A DNA stretch of 64,000 bases from Branchinecta lynchi. Its lineage: Eukaryota; Arthropoda; Branchiopoda; Anostraca; Branchinectidae. Location of the stretch: contig JAKZAP010000001.1 in the NCBI GenBank assembly GCA_023053575.1, positions 20,974,533-21,038,532 of the forward strand. Reading direction: 5' to 3'. The number at the start of each line of letters is the position of its first letter. The stretch's first letter is position 1. Made by a program: the position numbers and the translations under genes. Below are positions 33,452 to 45,059 of this stretch, piece by piece. The notes beneath the pieces were generated by a model. That model was given only the letters and a program-made list of their open reading frames with translations, was not told where the DNA came from and made no database searches.

Positions 33452-36435
33452 ATGGCACTTGAGCTTACTCAAGTGCCATATAGCGATTGTAATTTCTGTC
33501 CGTCAGTCGGTCTGTCGGTCCCGGTTTTGCTAGTTCGGGCACTTCCAGATAAGCTAGGACGATGAAACTTGGCAGGCATATCAGGAACTAGACCAGATTA
33601 AATTAGAAATAGTTGCTTCCCCGATCCGACCATCTGGAGGGGAGTGGAGGGAGGGGGAATCCGGAAAAAATAGGAAAAATGAGATATTTTTAGCTTACGA
33701 ACGGGTGACCGGATGTTAATGAAACTTGATATATGGAAGGACTTCGTGTATCAGACCCTCCATTTTAAATCCAGACCGGATCCGGTGACATAGGGGGGAG
33801 TTGGAGGGGGAAACCGGAAATCTTGGAAAACACTTAGAGTGGAGGGATCCGGATGAAACTTTGTGGAAAGTACAAGCAAAAGTCCTAGATACGTGACTGA
33901 TATAATCGGAACGGATCCGCTCACTTTGGGGGAGTTGGGGGGGGGGAGTCCGAATTTGTAGTGATTCCGCGAGTTCCGTGCTTCCTGATGTGCTGGGACG
34001 ATGGAAATTGACAGGCATGTCTGGGACCCAACCAGATTAAATAGGAAATCGTCAATTCCCCGATTCGACCATCTGGGGGGGGGGTGGAGGGACGGGAAAG
34101 CCAAAATTGAGGTATTTTTAACTTGCGAACGGCTGGTCGGATCTTGATGAAAGTTGATATTTAGGATGACCTCGTGTCTCAGACGTCTCACTTTAAATCC
34201 GTACCGGATCCGATGACACTGGGGGGGGGGGAGCTGGTGGAGGGAACCGGAAATCTTGACAAACGCTTAGAGTGGAGGGATCGGGATGAAACTTGGTGGG
34301 AAGAAAAAGCACAAGTCCTAGATACGTCATTGACATAACTGGACCGGATCCGGGCACTGTGGGGAGTTAGGGGGGGGGGCGGACTTCTAGTGATCCCCCG
34401 AGTCCGGCGTACTTCTTGATGTGCTAGGACGATGGAACTTTGCAGGTATGTAAGGGATCCGATCAGATTGACTTGAAAATAGTCGTTTCTCCGATCCGAC
34501 CATCGTGGGGGGAGTGGATGGATGGGGAGTCCGTAATCTAGTGGCATGCATAACTTTTGAACGGGTGATCGGATTTAAATGAAACTTGTCAGTTTGAAAG
34601 AGCTATCGCCTCAGGGTGTCAAGTCTGGATCAGGTCCGATACCTGCGGGGGATGGGGGGGGGACTAAGAAAACGCTTAAAGCAAAGGGATTGGGACGGAA
34701 CTTAATTGGGAGAACATGCATTAGGCCTATATACGAAACTGACGGGGCCAGATGGTTTCGGGGCTCTGGGGGGAGGGGGCCTATAATTTCGGTAGTCGCG
34801 AGTTAGAATAGTTCCAGATGTACTAAGAGAACGAAACTTTGCAGGCAGCATCTTGGGGGGAGCGAGGGAAGGGAAATATGGAAACTGCTGCAAATTGCGA
34901 ACGAGTGGTCTGATTTGAGTGAAACTTAATGGGTGATACGAATCTATGAACTCGACATGTAAGACATGCGTTCGAACTGTATGCAACCATGGTTGGGGGA
35001 GTTGGGGTTGGAAAATTTTTACATGCACAAAAACCAAACGGTTGGACCGAATGAGATGCAAGTTCGACAGTGCCAAGCTTGTGCGGCTTAGATTTGTTAT
35101 TTGGTTTTAGGGACGGATTCAGTCAAGGTAAGGGGGGGGGGCAGGGTTCCGTTTTTACCGGCTAAAATTGATTTTTACCATACCTGCGGTTTTAATCGGC
35201 TTTTATTAATAAAAACCGATTTTTGCCGGCTAAAACTGGCTAAAATCAAACCGCACTGATCTTTTTACGTATCAATCTTTACTGTTGTTTGTTCATTGTT
35301 TTCCGACTATTTTTCAACCAGGGTTGATTCTCGGACTAATTAGCTCGCCTACTCCAATCCAGAAAACCGGTTTGGGGTTGACACGAGTGAGTCATCAGGT
35401 CACGTTGCTTCCTGCGATTTATTTATACCGGGAGTTCGTACCGTATTATATTAAAGCGAGGAGGCTATTAGAAATTGCGGAGGCGATTTGTTGTACATGT
35501 TGATACGATACGCGGATAGTAAATAGGCTACTTCAAGAATTGAGCTTGTAATTTTATGGCTTGTCCTTCTTGTTTTCTTGATAGTATGTTACACGGCAGC
35601 TCTGTAGGGATTCTCAGCAGAAACGAAAAAAATGAAGGAACCTAGCTTCAGTGCCATTTATAATAGCAGATATGACTTAACCTACACCTATTCAGTCTTG
35701 ACATTATTCTGCATCCTTCCGTCCTCTCTAGGCTAACATGAACTACAATCTTTAATACATGAAAGAATTATGACAGTCTTAGAATAGCGGAGTGCTATTA
35801 AAATCACATAGTAGCAGTTTTGATTTTAGCCAGTTACTTGATTTTATCCATGCCACTTGATTTTAACCGTATCGGCAGAAATCACCTATTAGCCGATATT
35901 AACCGGCTGGTATTTTAACCACCCGGGAACCCTGGGGGGGGGGGGGGGGTACTGAAAATTTGCAGATAAGCTATGCTCCGATTTCAATAAAACGTGATGG
36001 AGGGGAAGAGGGGATTCAGAGGTCCAACGGAGTGTGGGGGGGGGGATACCGGAATTTTCCAAAAATGATCAGATTTGAGTGAAACTTGATAGATGGTATA
36101 AAAGCAGATGCTTTTTAGATGATCCATTTTTGAGTCCGAACCAGATTCGACCACGGTAGGGGAAGATGGAAGGAGTACGGAAATGGTGTAACACGTCTAG
36201 GGGTCGAACGAGTAGATTTATTGGGCTGAAACTTGGAAGATTGAACAGTCGTGCGCATATGCTGCACATCATACGAGATTATGCCGGAACTGCTCAGAAG
36301 TGAGTGAAACTAAATATCCTATTTCTCTTTCCGAACCGCATTTTTTTTTGGATGGCGGGTGTATTTCGAGACGTCCTCATCTACTTTCGTGTACCACCTA
36401 CTCGTAACAAGTGCCATATGAGCTCGTAGCTCTTG
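33452..36435 (+). repeat. R1 element D, interrupted by a hAT-like element
   Basis: The 5' hairpin starts at 33452 directly after the 3' end of C. The unit order follows C but with deletions. The hAT-like insertion 35142-35934 splits a G-run. It ends GAGCTCGTAGCTCTTG at 36435, followed by TTTTTAAAC. Confidence 0.9.
35142..35934. mobile_element. hAT-like element inserted in an R1 G-run
   Basis: This 793-bp element has ends CAGGGTTCCGTTTTTACCGG and CCCGGGAACCCTG, with a 10-bp inverted core. It sits in the run GGGGGGGG that is intact at 32957-32968 in element C (AAGGTAGGGG...TACTGGAAACTTGC). The target duplication is therefore G8 and cannot be told from slippage. Interior ends carry repeated GGCTAAAAT/TTTTAACC. 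No transposase frame was seen. Confidence 0.85.
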
Positions 36436-36470
36436 TTTTTAAACATTTTACGCATGAGGTTGGCTTCATC

Positions 36471-37230
36471 TTTTTGGGATCCCAAAACGTAAGTGGAGGG
36501 ATACCTATGACATCGCAAAGTTGTCCGTCCGTCCGTCTGTAAGCACGATAACTCTCGAAGGGAATGAGATATTTTGATGAAACTTAGTCTGAGGATTCGG
36601 TGGGTCGTCGCACCAGTCAAGTTCGTAGATGGGCTTTGTAGCCCTACATTTAGGGGTGGGGGTTCAGATTAAGGGGCAAACAAAATATTTTGAAACAGCT
36701 AATTTGATAGTCGATTATGGGGTAAGAAGACATGCTGAACACGATGGTGAAAACCATTTTGTCATCGGACACGTAGTTCGCCCGGAATCCGGCCAAAACC
36801 GGAAAGTTTGTTAAAAGTAAAAGTTTTATTTGAAGTTGATTAAATGTTCGATATAGGGGTAGGAAGACATGCTGAGGACGATGGTGAAAACCATTTTCTC
36901 GACGGACAAGTAGTTCGCCCGGAATCCGGCCCAACCCGGAAAGTTTGTTAAAATTAAAAGTTTTATTTGGAGTTGATTAGATAACCGATTTAAGGGTAAG
37001 AAGAGATGCTGAATCCGTGTTTGACAATCATATTTTACCCGGAAATATAGTTCGACCGGAATCCGGCTGGACTCGGAAAATTTGTTATAAGTTAAATTTT
37101 TATTTGAAGTTGATTAGATGTTCATTATTGGGGAAAGAAGAAACCCTGAGTTCGTTTTTGAGCAAGACAAGACCCAGTTGTCTGGATCAGGTATTGAATT
37201 TTTGGGATGCCATCGAAACCTTTGGTCTTG
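36471..37230 (-). repeat. R2 element
   Basis: The palindrome TTTTTGGGATCCCAAAA is at 36471 and the 5' end CAAGACCAAAGGTTTCGATG near 37230. Internally deleted, it jumps from a unit at 37160 to AAGACAAGACCCAGTTGTC. It closely resembles copy 26955-28057. Confidence 0.9.
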
Positions 37231-37351
37231 TTTACCGTTACGAAGTAACCGAATTGTTCTTTGATCCTAGCTTTCAGAGATTCATTACATGAGGTTTATC
37301 ATTTGAGCAGTTTTTAGTTTTATTTTCAGGAAAACATCTTCTATAATTATC

Positions 37352-38032
37352 AGAAAGCTTCTTTTGAAAGATTTGAACCAGGGGTTGCTAGGACCTCAGA
37401 CCAGCGCTCATCAGAAATCCAAGATCCAAAACTGAGAATACCTTCGTCGGTAAGTGGGCGATGCAGTGTTTCTATGACTTTGTATTCGACCTTGATGTAC
37501 TCCAGTGGTTGCATTCTGAGCATATAGTGGTAGCTCCCTCCTAAAGGCGGTAAAGCTTCAGGTCCTCTGTAGAACTTATGCACGTTAGTACATATGACGT
37601 CTAATGAGGAGCCTCCTTTGGTAGTGGGTATATTTACCACTTGCTTTAGCTGTAGACCCCTGCATAGGTATTCAAGTTTCAATTAATTGGCGTCACCTAG
37701 GAGTAAAATCCCAGCGTTCGGGAATTTGGAGAGAGCACAATCGGCGCTGGCTTGGAGTTTTTCAACGAACTTTCGTCGAAAGTCCGCATGCTGACCTGGG
37801 GAGTAATAAAAATTACATACTAGGATATTAGACAGTGGGCGAGGGAGTACTTTCGGTTTGAAACGTCAATTCCGGGGATTGTGATCAGTTTTGGACAATG
37901 GACTGGCACTAGTACACCCACTAGATACAAAATATGAGGAGGTGGATAGGATGAGGGGTTGTTCACTTTCGAAGCTGGTCCAGAGCAAGAGGCAAGGGGG
38001 CCGGCAAGGGTCATGCTATTACGTACAGCCAC
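37352..38032 (-). pseudogene. LINE endonuclease (exonuclease-endonuclease-phosphatase) domain fragment
   Basis: On the minus strand one frame gives YYSPGQHADFRRKFVEKLQA and FPNAGILLLGDAN, and a neighbouring frame gives LEYLCRGLQLKQVV, then SSLDVICTN and LPPLGGSYH. These are the P..., GD(F)N, LD.I.TN and S(D)H motifs of the apurinic-type endonuclease of LINEs. The catalytic Asp of the final SDH is changed (GSYH). Stops at the GDAN junction and at about 37820 break the frame. It was left behind near R2 copy 36471-37230. Confidence 0.8.
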
Positions 38033-38059
38033 TGGTTCCAGGGAGAATGCCTCCGCGTA

Positions 38060-38940
38060 CAGTGGATGTTATCAAGAATAAATAAGGGAAGAATTGAGAA
38101 CTCACATAACCTTGATGTCAGCATCCTGAATGTTTTTTGGTCCGATATTATTTACCGGGGGTGGAGCTTCGCGTGTTGTCTCTTACAGTATTAAGTGTTA
38201 CCTACAAGGAAAAGCGATGAAGCAGTCAGAAAAGGCGGGAAATTCAAACAGTGCTGATTCCGAGGATAATACAAATGGAAACGACTTTTCAATTTCGGGT
38301 CAGATCTGCAATATGAAGCTTATGTTATGGCGACCTTGAAAACAGGTACTGTTCTGTTTTAAGAGAAATGATGACTTCAAAAACAGAAAAAGCTGTTAAA
38401 CAGGCGAAAAAAACAGAACCGGATGTTTAAAACAGGTTTTTTTTTTTATTATTGATTTCCCGTATTTTTGTATTATGTTTATGGCAGAGTTCACCTATAG
38501 TTTGCCCTGTACCACGAAGTATCTTAAATAGTTCTTCCTTGCACCGCACAGATGCCTTTCTTCGAGTTCATTTCATAGAACAACAAATATCTTGGTCCAG
38601 AATTCCAGCTGCCTTTATCAATGAATTACACTTTTTCCCGATGGAAAATGAGCCATGGAAGTTTCGTTTGTCTTAACAACAAATTCTCGCATAGCCTACC
38701 TTTCCACTTGGATTGTTTGTCATAGTGATCGGCAATAAACTAAAGTTTACGGATCATACAAACTCAAAGTTAAGCAAGCTTCACTTCGTGACAGTGGTTG
38801 GTGATGATGGTCATTTTTTTTTGTGAGGGGAGGGTCGCGAGGGATCCATGTTCAATCAGAATACCGAATAGCTTTTCCTCGGTGGTTTCTTTTGAGCATG
38901 GTCATACAAGGCTCAAAACGCGCGGATTTCTTGGCTGAAT
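38060..38940. other. Unassigned; includes AACAG-rich tract 38340-38440
   Basis: No gene is recognised. The tract at 38340-38440 repeats AAAACAG and its variants, like 41075-41275. Confidence 0.5.
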
Positions 38941-38949
38941 GTGAGTCTA

Positions 38950-39090
38950 CTATTCTGCGAAAATCCGTGAAACGGAGTTACACTTTCATCATCAAGTTGA
39001 AAAAATCTCAGCTTTTCCGTATAGAACCGAGGGTGTGCCAAAAATACTGTCAGGAATTCCAGTTATCGTTTGTTTACATCATGAACCGGT
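38950..39090 (+). repeat. Diverged repeat pair, member 1
   Basis: Matches 56370-56530 in the same orientation: CACTTTCATCATCAAGTTGA, CAGCTTTTCCGTATAGAA, GCCAAAAATACTGTCAGGAA, TTCCAGT. Its long frame (38823-39164) has no known domain. Confidence 0.55.
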
Positions 39091-40214
39091 GCGGATGTTG
39101 TGATGTCGCTAAGCTAGTTTCAGCCTTTCTAGCCTTTTTGAAGTTGAAAGTACTAGTCTTTTGAAATCACATTTAACTTCGCTGAACAGATAATACGTCA
39201 TGTGAACCCTTCTTGGTGATCACATGTTCGGTTTTAGTGGAAAGTTCATTTATGAACACTCCACTCTTGCGGCCGCGATAGCCGGTTTTCCGTTCTCGGT
39301 TTTCACCGTTTTATTTTGGCATTCTTATCTCGTGAACCATGACAGATGCTAATTTGAAACTTGGTGTACTTGTGGGCCTTCGGGTCTAGTTGTCACTTTT
39401 GGGATTCAAGCCCCGATACACTCTCGGTTCAAGGGCAATTGGTCACAATTCCCCCAGTGACTAACGTTTCCTTTAAAGTTTAACCTAAAAAGGCTGGGAT
39501 AGGACAATCTAGTTATCCATCAATTATTCACTTAAAACAGCTTGAAGAGCCGCTGAAAATGCGTTACTTCGTTGTTCCGCTATTCACGAATAATTGTTTT
39601 TCAAATAGTGGAATTTCCGTGTGATTTGTGGTACTTCTATGCTCTTGTATTTTTGTTGCACCCCTTACGAGAAAGATTTGTGATTTTTCTTTTGTTCCGG
39701 CACTAAACAATCTTCACCAATCTCACCACTGCCCAACGAAAAGCAGCGTTTGTATTTAGATTAAAATTTCCCCAGTCATAGTAGAATTTGCGTTCTGGGG
39801 ACGGCCGCACATATTCTGAACGTCATAACTAGAGCAGATAGTGGAAAATAAAAAATTCCCTTTGTAGAATCCCAATAATTCAGTATGTTTAACGAAATGA
39901 CAAAAAAATTAGTTGGCTTTTCAGTTAAATTTTAAAGGCTTACCACCGTTTTGCGAATTATGTGCAACTGGGCCCGGATTGTCCAGAGTAAATTGCCTGA
40001 CCAAATTCGCAAACTTGCTAAACATGCCTGGTACTAAGGTGGAAATTTGTAATGCGTGAACATCATTGTCCAGATGGGTCTTTGGACCATCTAGATGTAT
40101 CTTTCGGTGATACCCCCTCCCCCCCACATCCAAATGCTGGTAACTGGGCCCATATTGACCAATGAATTAAAAGTCAAGGGCGAATGGTTATTAGGCTGTT
40201 CGTACACAATATAT

Positions 40215-40670
40215 GATCCAGAGCTGGGCGAATCCGAATCCGGATTCAGATTCGAATCCAGGATTCGTCCTTTTGGCCGGATTTGAATCTTCTGCTTCTC
40301 AGGCTGGATTCGGTTTCGGACTCGGATTCCAAACCCTCAATCTTACGAATCCGCTCAAATTTCTATGCTACATCCTTTCAGTTTCCGTTTTCCCAATTTT
40401 TACGCAATGGGCTTTAGACAACCAGAGTTGTTTGGTGTCCCCCACCAAATATGTTAAGTAATCTATCACATTATCCGATTACCTGAAATATCAGTCTTTT
40501 TTGTCACCTCTGATTTTTAAACTATAACCTATGAACATGATTGCTAAGGTCGGATTCGAATCCGGATTCAATTTCGGATTCGAATCCTCAGCATGAAATG
40601 GTGGATTCGGATTCGTACCTAGCCCTGGATTCGGATTCGAATCCTTTCATGATCGGATTCACCCATCTCT
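40215..40670. repeat. GGATTCGAATCC palindrome clusters
   Basis: Two clusters (40225-40345 and 40550-40670) contain repeated GGATTCGAATCC or GAATCCGGATTC, both self-complementary. About 200 bp of ordinary sequence lies between them. The sequence is short, degenerate and non-coding. Confidence 0.75.
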
Positions 40671-41074
40671 GATATGATATACGTTTTACTTTTACACATT
40701 ACGTTTGAGGGCTTGCGCACTTTTTCATATTGGACCCGAAGACGGCTGCTGCCACGAAGGGTCAGAGGAAAGCTGCAACAGTAGTCTAAGACTTAGCTGA
40801 CTACATATCCATTTAGCTCAGTCAAATGTAATTCGCCGTCAGCTTGAGCTGAACAAATATTTACAGTAGGCTATCTGTAAGTTCCCATTTTTTGCTGTTG
40901 TTCCTGCTATTGCTTGATTCTTGCTCAATATTTTTGATAGCCGTCATCGCATCCACATTTCGCGTGGGTCACTGGTAAGGTTGAGAAATTGGCCTCTTTT
41001 GGAATGTGGCATTTCGAAATGATGCAAACCTTCAGTTAAAAGATTTGTTGAATGATAAGGCGGGTTGCCCCCAA

Positions 41075-41275
41075 AAAACAGATTTGGCTGTTTAAACAGG
41101 TAAAAAAAAAACAGGATCAGGGCAAAACAGGATAGACCAAAACGGAACAGAACAGGTGAGAAAAAAAAACAGCTGGCTTCAAAACAGCTGTTCTGTTTAT
41201 TTTGGGTCCCTGAAACAGTAAACAGTGAAACAGGAGGAAAAAAACAGAAACAGAAACAGAAAACAGGAACAGTGC
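41075..41275 (+). repeat. AACAG-rich low-complexity tract
   Basis: More than fifteen AACAG motifs are mixed with A-runs (CAGGAACAGTG, AAACAGAAACAG). The minus-strand frame across it is Phe/Cys-rich because of this and is not a gene. Confidence 0.8.
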
Positions 41276-41501
41276 CCATGCCTAACTATAGGCTACGATA
41301 TCATTCAAAACGTTTACATTTGAGATACAACTTATTATTGTTGGTCCAAATGTATATCATTATCTCGGGTAGTTGGCTAAATGTTTAATTATCTATCCTA
41401 TTAAAACTCTTTTCTTTCATCACCATAAACCTGCCAGCCATGGAGATTACATGAATAATTTTGTGTGAAAAAAAGAAGAAGTAAATCTTACTTCCCACTT
41501 T

Positions 41502-41930
41502 TCCAGAGACGGATATTCTACCTGACTTTCTAAGCCTAGAGTAAAAACGTTTGGAAGCATGTCCCTTCCTTCTTTAAACTTGTAGTATTCAGTCCAAATC
41601 GGTCCTTTTCTGCCTGATTGTACATCACTTCTATCATCTCACTGTACTTTAGACCCTTATCCTGTCTTTTAAACTAGTGGTAGCTGCGATTTTATTGTAC
41701 AGCATACGGCAAAATGTCAGCCTTTTTCTGTATAATTTGAATCCGGCGCACTTTCTTGACACGGAGAACGGCGATCAGAAGAACCAGCATCAAATAATTA
41801 CTCTGTGGTCGGGACAGGCGCCTAGTAGGCTCCACCCGCGATACTTGAGAATCGGGCAGAAAGACACGTCGGATGATTCAAGTCTTCTCAATTCTTCCCT
41901 TATCTGTTCTTGCTCTTGCTACCACCCACC
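41502..41930. repeat. Diverged dispersed repeat, copy 2
   Basis: Partner of 22916-23385. It runs into an R1 fragment at 41941. Confidence 0.65.
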
Positions 41931-41940
41931 AAGTTAACAC

Positions 41941-42160
41941 TCGAGTCGGATCAACGATCGCAGTTTTAGCGGGTCACAAGGTACCGGATTCCCCTCTTTA
42001 AACCCTACACGGATTATCAGATCCCGGCAATGTAGGTCTGCTGAGCACTGGGTCGGGTCCGTCAGACGCATTTCAAGTCTCATCGTGCTAAAACAGCACA
42101 TACGAACTGACATTACGATCGCTGCATGTCACCTGAGTCGGAGGCCACAAGTGCCATACA
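41941..42160 (-). repeat. R1 fragment (5' end)
   Basis: GACGCATTTCAAGTCTCATC and CATGTCACCTGAGTCGGAGG lead to CACAAGTGCCATAC, a diverged 5' hairpin next to ACAAAAT. It is old and short. Confidence 0.6.
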
Positions 42161-42379
42161 AAATCCCGAAATAAGCAGCGAATCCCCTCAACCATTTTAA
42201 TTAAAATTTATTCAAGGAAAAAGCAATCGACGCGAACAGGTAGAGGGAAACATTTAATCAATTTAGAATAAATTCAATGAAGAGGTAAGCTTTTATTGTT
42301 TACTGATTTCCAAATCTGCTTGACTGTCAAGTCAACACATTGATAGGTTTCAGAATACGTATTCTACTTATCTTTCTTA

Positions 42380-42600
42380 GCAAATTAAATTTTTGAATTT
42401 ATGGCGCCAATAACTTGACGTTTGGGGATAATTAAATCGTAGAAAAGCCGACCGACCAAAAGCGATTACTCCCTCGATAAGAGGTAACCTGCGGATATTG
42501 ACGTAGCCACCGGGTGGGCACACCTGGGAATCCACTGTGCACGTATTTCGGGAGTGAGCAACGCCTTGTTTTTGCATCTGCTTCACCCTTGTTTCAAGAA
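42380..42600 (-). other. Possible exon or exon remnant with an FHA-like segment
   Basis: A minus-strand frame reads HSRNTCTVDSQV and later LPLIEGVIAFGRSAFLRFNY. The block CTVD ... G.v..fGrs.FLRFN.P resembles the last strands of FHA domains, as in PHLDB1/PHLDB2 (CTIDG ... G.L.CLGQSTFLRFNHP) and kinesin-3 proteins. Flanking splice sites are unclear, and a 35-base stretch bounded by GT...AG lies inside it. It could be an exon of an unidentified gene between the ABHD3-like gene and KICS2, or a processed fragment. Confidence 0.35.
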
Positions 42601-43299
42601 GAACATAGCCCACACAAAGTCGAATTAAGACTTCTAGAAGTTTCCATAATCAGTGTGACCAAAAACCGCGTCCGTCCATAGTAATCCGTAGTTCAGCTGG
42701 TTGAGAATTCAATGTTGAACTTCGGGCTGTTTCTGGTCTTTTCTCACCGGCATCCGGTTCTTCGCGTATAACGTGTTTTACGTCTCACCGGTGATGTCGC
42801 TAAAAAAACAACCTCCACAGCCGGTTCTGTTTAGTCCGCACCTGTGAAGATTATAACCAGACATTGGTTCTGGGTGATCGTAATATTTCATATGAAGGCT
42901 CTCATTAAACCGGGCGTTCCTAAATTAACTGACCGCAGAAATACTCTTTTAAAAAATTTTGGAGCAAAGATAATTTATTGTCCCCAGGTCTATTCCCCCC
43001 TCCCCTCCCGTCTTCCGTGCGTCGGTCTGAGAGGAACACTGGCAATCAGTTTTCTGCATATCTTGCTAATTCTTCTGCCCAATTTCAACATAGTTTCATC
43101 AAAGGGAATTAAAGGGAAGGAGCACTGTTTTGGTTGATATAGTCTAACGGATTCTGGACGGAATCTAACAGATTATTGCTAACGGAATTTTGCTGGAATA
43201 AGACTTGGGAACAGTTAGCGGCCGGACAGAAACGCCTTATAGGTAAAACCAAAGGCCACCCCCGACAAAAAACGCAGCTATTTATATTGTTTTACAGTA

Positions 43300-43476
43300 T
43301 CAATAGGCCTGTAGGACACTTGGTTAGTTATTTTATAACACAGATAAATGTTTCCCATCCAAATGGGCATAGAGCCCTTGGGATTTTATTTGAATGAGTA
43401 GATTCTGGTTTCGTTTATGTTAGTGTTATGTTAGGTGTGTATCATATGTATCAATAAAAAGAACTTGAACTTGAAT
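43300..43476 (+). mobile_element. LINE 3' UTR remnant, same family as 58720-59285
   Basis: This copy shares CATAGAGCCCTTGGGATTTT, TATGTTAGTGTTATGTTA and the terminal ATCAATAAAAAGAACTTGAA with the copy ending at 59285. It is a 5'-truncated tail with no open coding sequence left. The AACTTG repeat at the end is the kind of short tandem tail made at LINE insertion. Confidence 0.75.
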
Positions 43477-43929
43477 TGTATTCAGAAAGAGAAAAGCTCA
43501 AATAAATTGGAAGTTTCGTAGGCGAATGTCTTTGAAAAAGGAGCACTGAAGGATTGTGTTGCAAACAGCTGACTGAATGTCTCAGGTACACGGAACAATC
43601 AAATTTACTTAACGGTTGTTCTCAGACTGGCAAATATTTTGGAGCACCTGAGCTGGGAAGTCAGGTCAAACATGAAACTGGAGACATGACTGTCGATCTC
43701 GGATTTTCGGCCATGGAATATAACAACCAACGAAACAAGAGGGTCGACCCGGAGCACGAAGAATGAGTTCTGAAAAGAAAATCTGTTCAGGAATTGCTAT
43801 TATAGTTGGCCAAAACGGGCTGCCAAAAATATTCAAGTTTATGGACAGAAAGATTTTGACTCGTTTTTCATGTTACAATATTTTTTTTTGAATGCTTTTC
43901 CTTGGTTTTGGTTCTTAACAGTTTAATTT

Positions 43930-44533
43930 CCGCCGATAAGACGAGATGCCGATAAACTTTCGGGATTGGCCCGACAAAAGTTTACGGAATTTAAATTATT
44001 ACGTGTAATAAGATCCCGATCTGCCGACGGGACTTAAACTTTCCGGATTGAGCGCGACAAATCTTTGCAGAATTTGATTTCTTATATATAAAAAGATCCG
44101 GATGTGAAGACAAGAATACCGACGACCGACTAAAACAATTAGAATTGATGTCTTCTACTTCCAGCGTGCGCCCGACAAATGTTCGCAGAACCCGATGTGC
44201 CGACGAGTCGACCGACGCCCGACAAACGCATACAGACTTTAATTTCTTCTGTATAACCGAAACCGATCGAGAACACCCGTGGCCCGACAAAAGCCTACAG
44301 AATTCGGTTTATTCTGTGTTTTGCCCGACAATGTTTGCAAAATTCGATTTTTTGCGTGTAAAAGAACCCCCGATGTACCAACGTGTCGACCAACGCCCGA
44401 CAAAAGCATACACAATCTTTCTTCTGTGTTTCTTCTAGCGAAATCCCGCCGGGCTTCGCCTGACTAAAGTACTTTCTCAAGACCTTTGGGGAGGGGGGGG
44501 GGGGCTCCCTCTCCCCCCATAGCAACGCCCCTG
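43930..44533 (+). mobile_element. R3 element, right part
   Basis: Units with CCCGACAAAAG and GTGCCGACGAGTCGACC run to CGGGCTTCGCCTGAC and AAAGTACTTTCTCAAGACC, which also ends the copy at 12960-12985. A G-run and CATAGCAACGCCCCTG follow, whose reverse complement CAGGGGCGTTGCTATG pairs with the left end at 9897. The left end is missing in this copy. Confidence 0.75.
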
Positions 44534-45059
44534 CCAATGGGGAGCGACAGGCATAGCATCGGAGCTTGCCTGGTCGTGAATAGAACAAACTGGAATCAAA
44601 TTACTTCTCTACACAACGTCGACGTAAAAAAGACGAACAAGGGAGAGTTCGAGGGCTGATGCCTTCCGTCCATTGCAAGAAAGACAAAGGCTGTGCTGGG
44701 CCCAACAGGAATCCGCTGAAGAACGTTAGTTAAATACGCCCTCTAACTAGACAGTTTCTCCGCGAAAGCAAATCTGCTCCATTCTTTTTCCACACACCAG
44801 AAATGATTTTTTGATTTAGAAAATCTCGCTCGAGGCGCGCTCTTGTGTTCCAGTTCACTAAGCAATTCTGGTCTTAAGTACACTACGACATACCCTGTTT
44901 TCTGTCAACGGCACAATCCTGTCGTGGTTAAGCGTCCCGGGAGTTTTAACATTGCTCATATTGGATATCAACGTGGAGGTCTGAGCCGCATCAGGTTTCT
45001 AAAAAAAAAAAGAATTAAAGGAACTTCTTACCACCTTGACTACCTTCCTTTTACTTAGA

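Noticed and set aside
40944..41279. Phe/Cys-rich minus-strand frame as a membrane protein
   Set aside because: Produced by the AACAG-rich tract read in reverse; no conserved pattern.
42690..42735. tRNA-like sequence (GTAGTTCAGCTGGTTGAGAA)
   Set aside because: Box A-like only; the expected GGTTCGAATCC is not present at the right distance.
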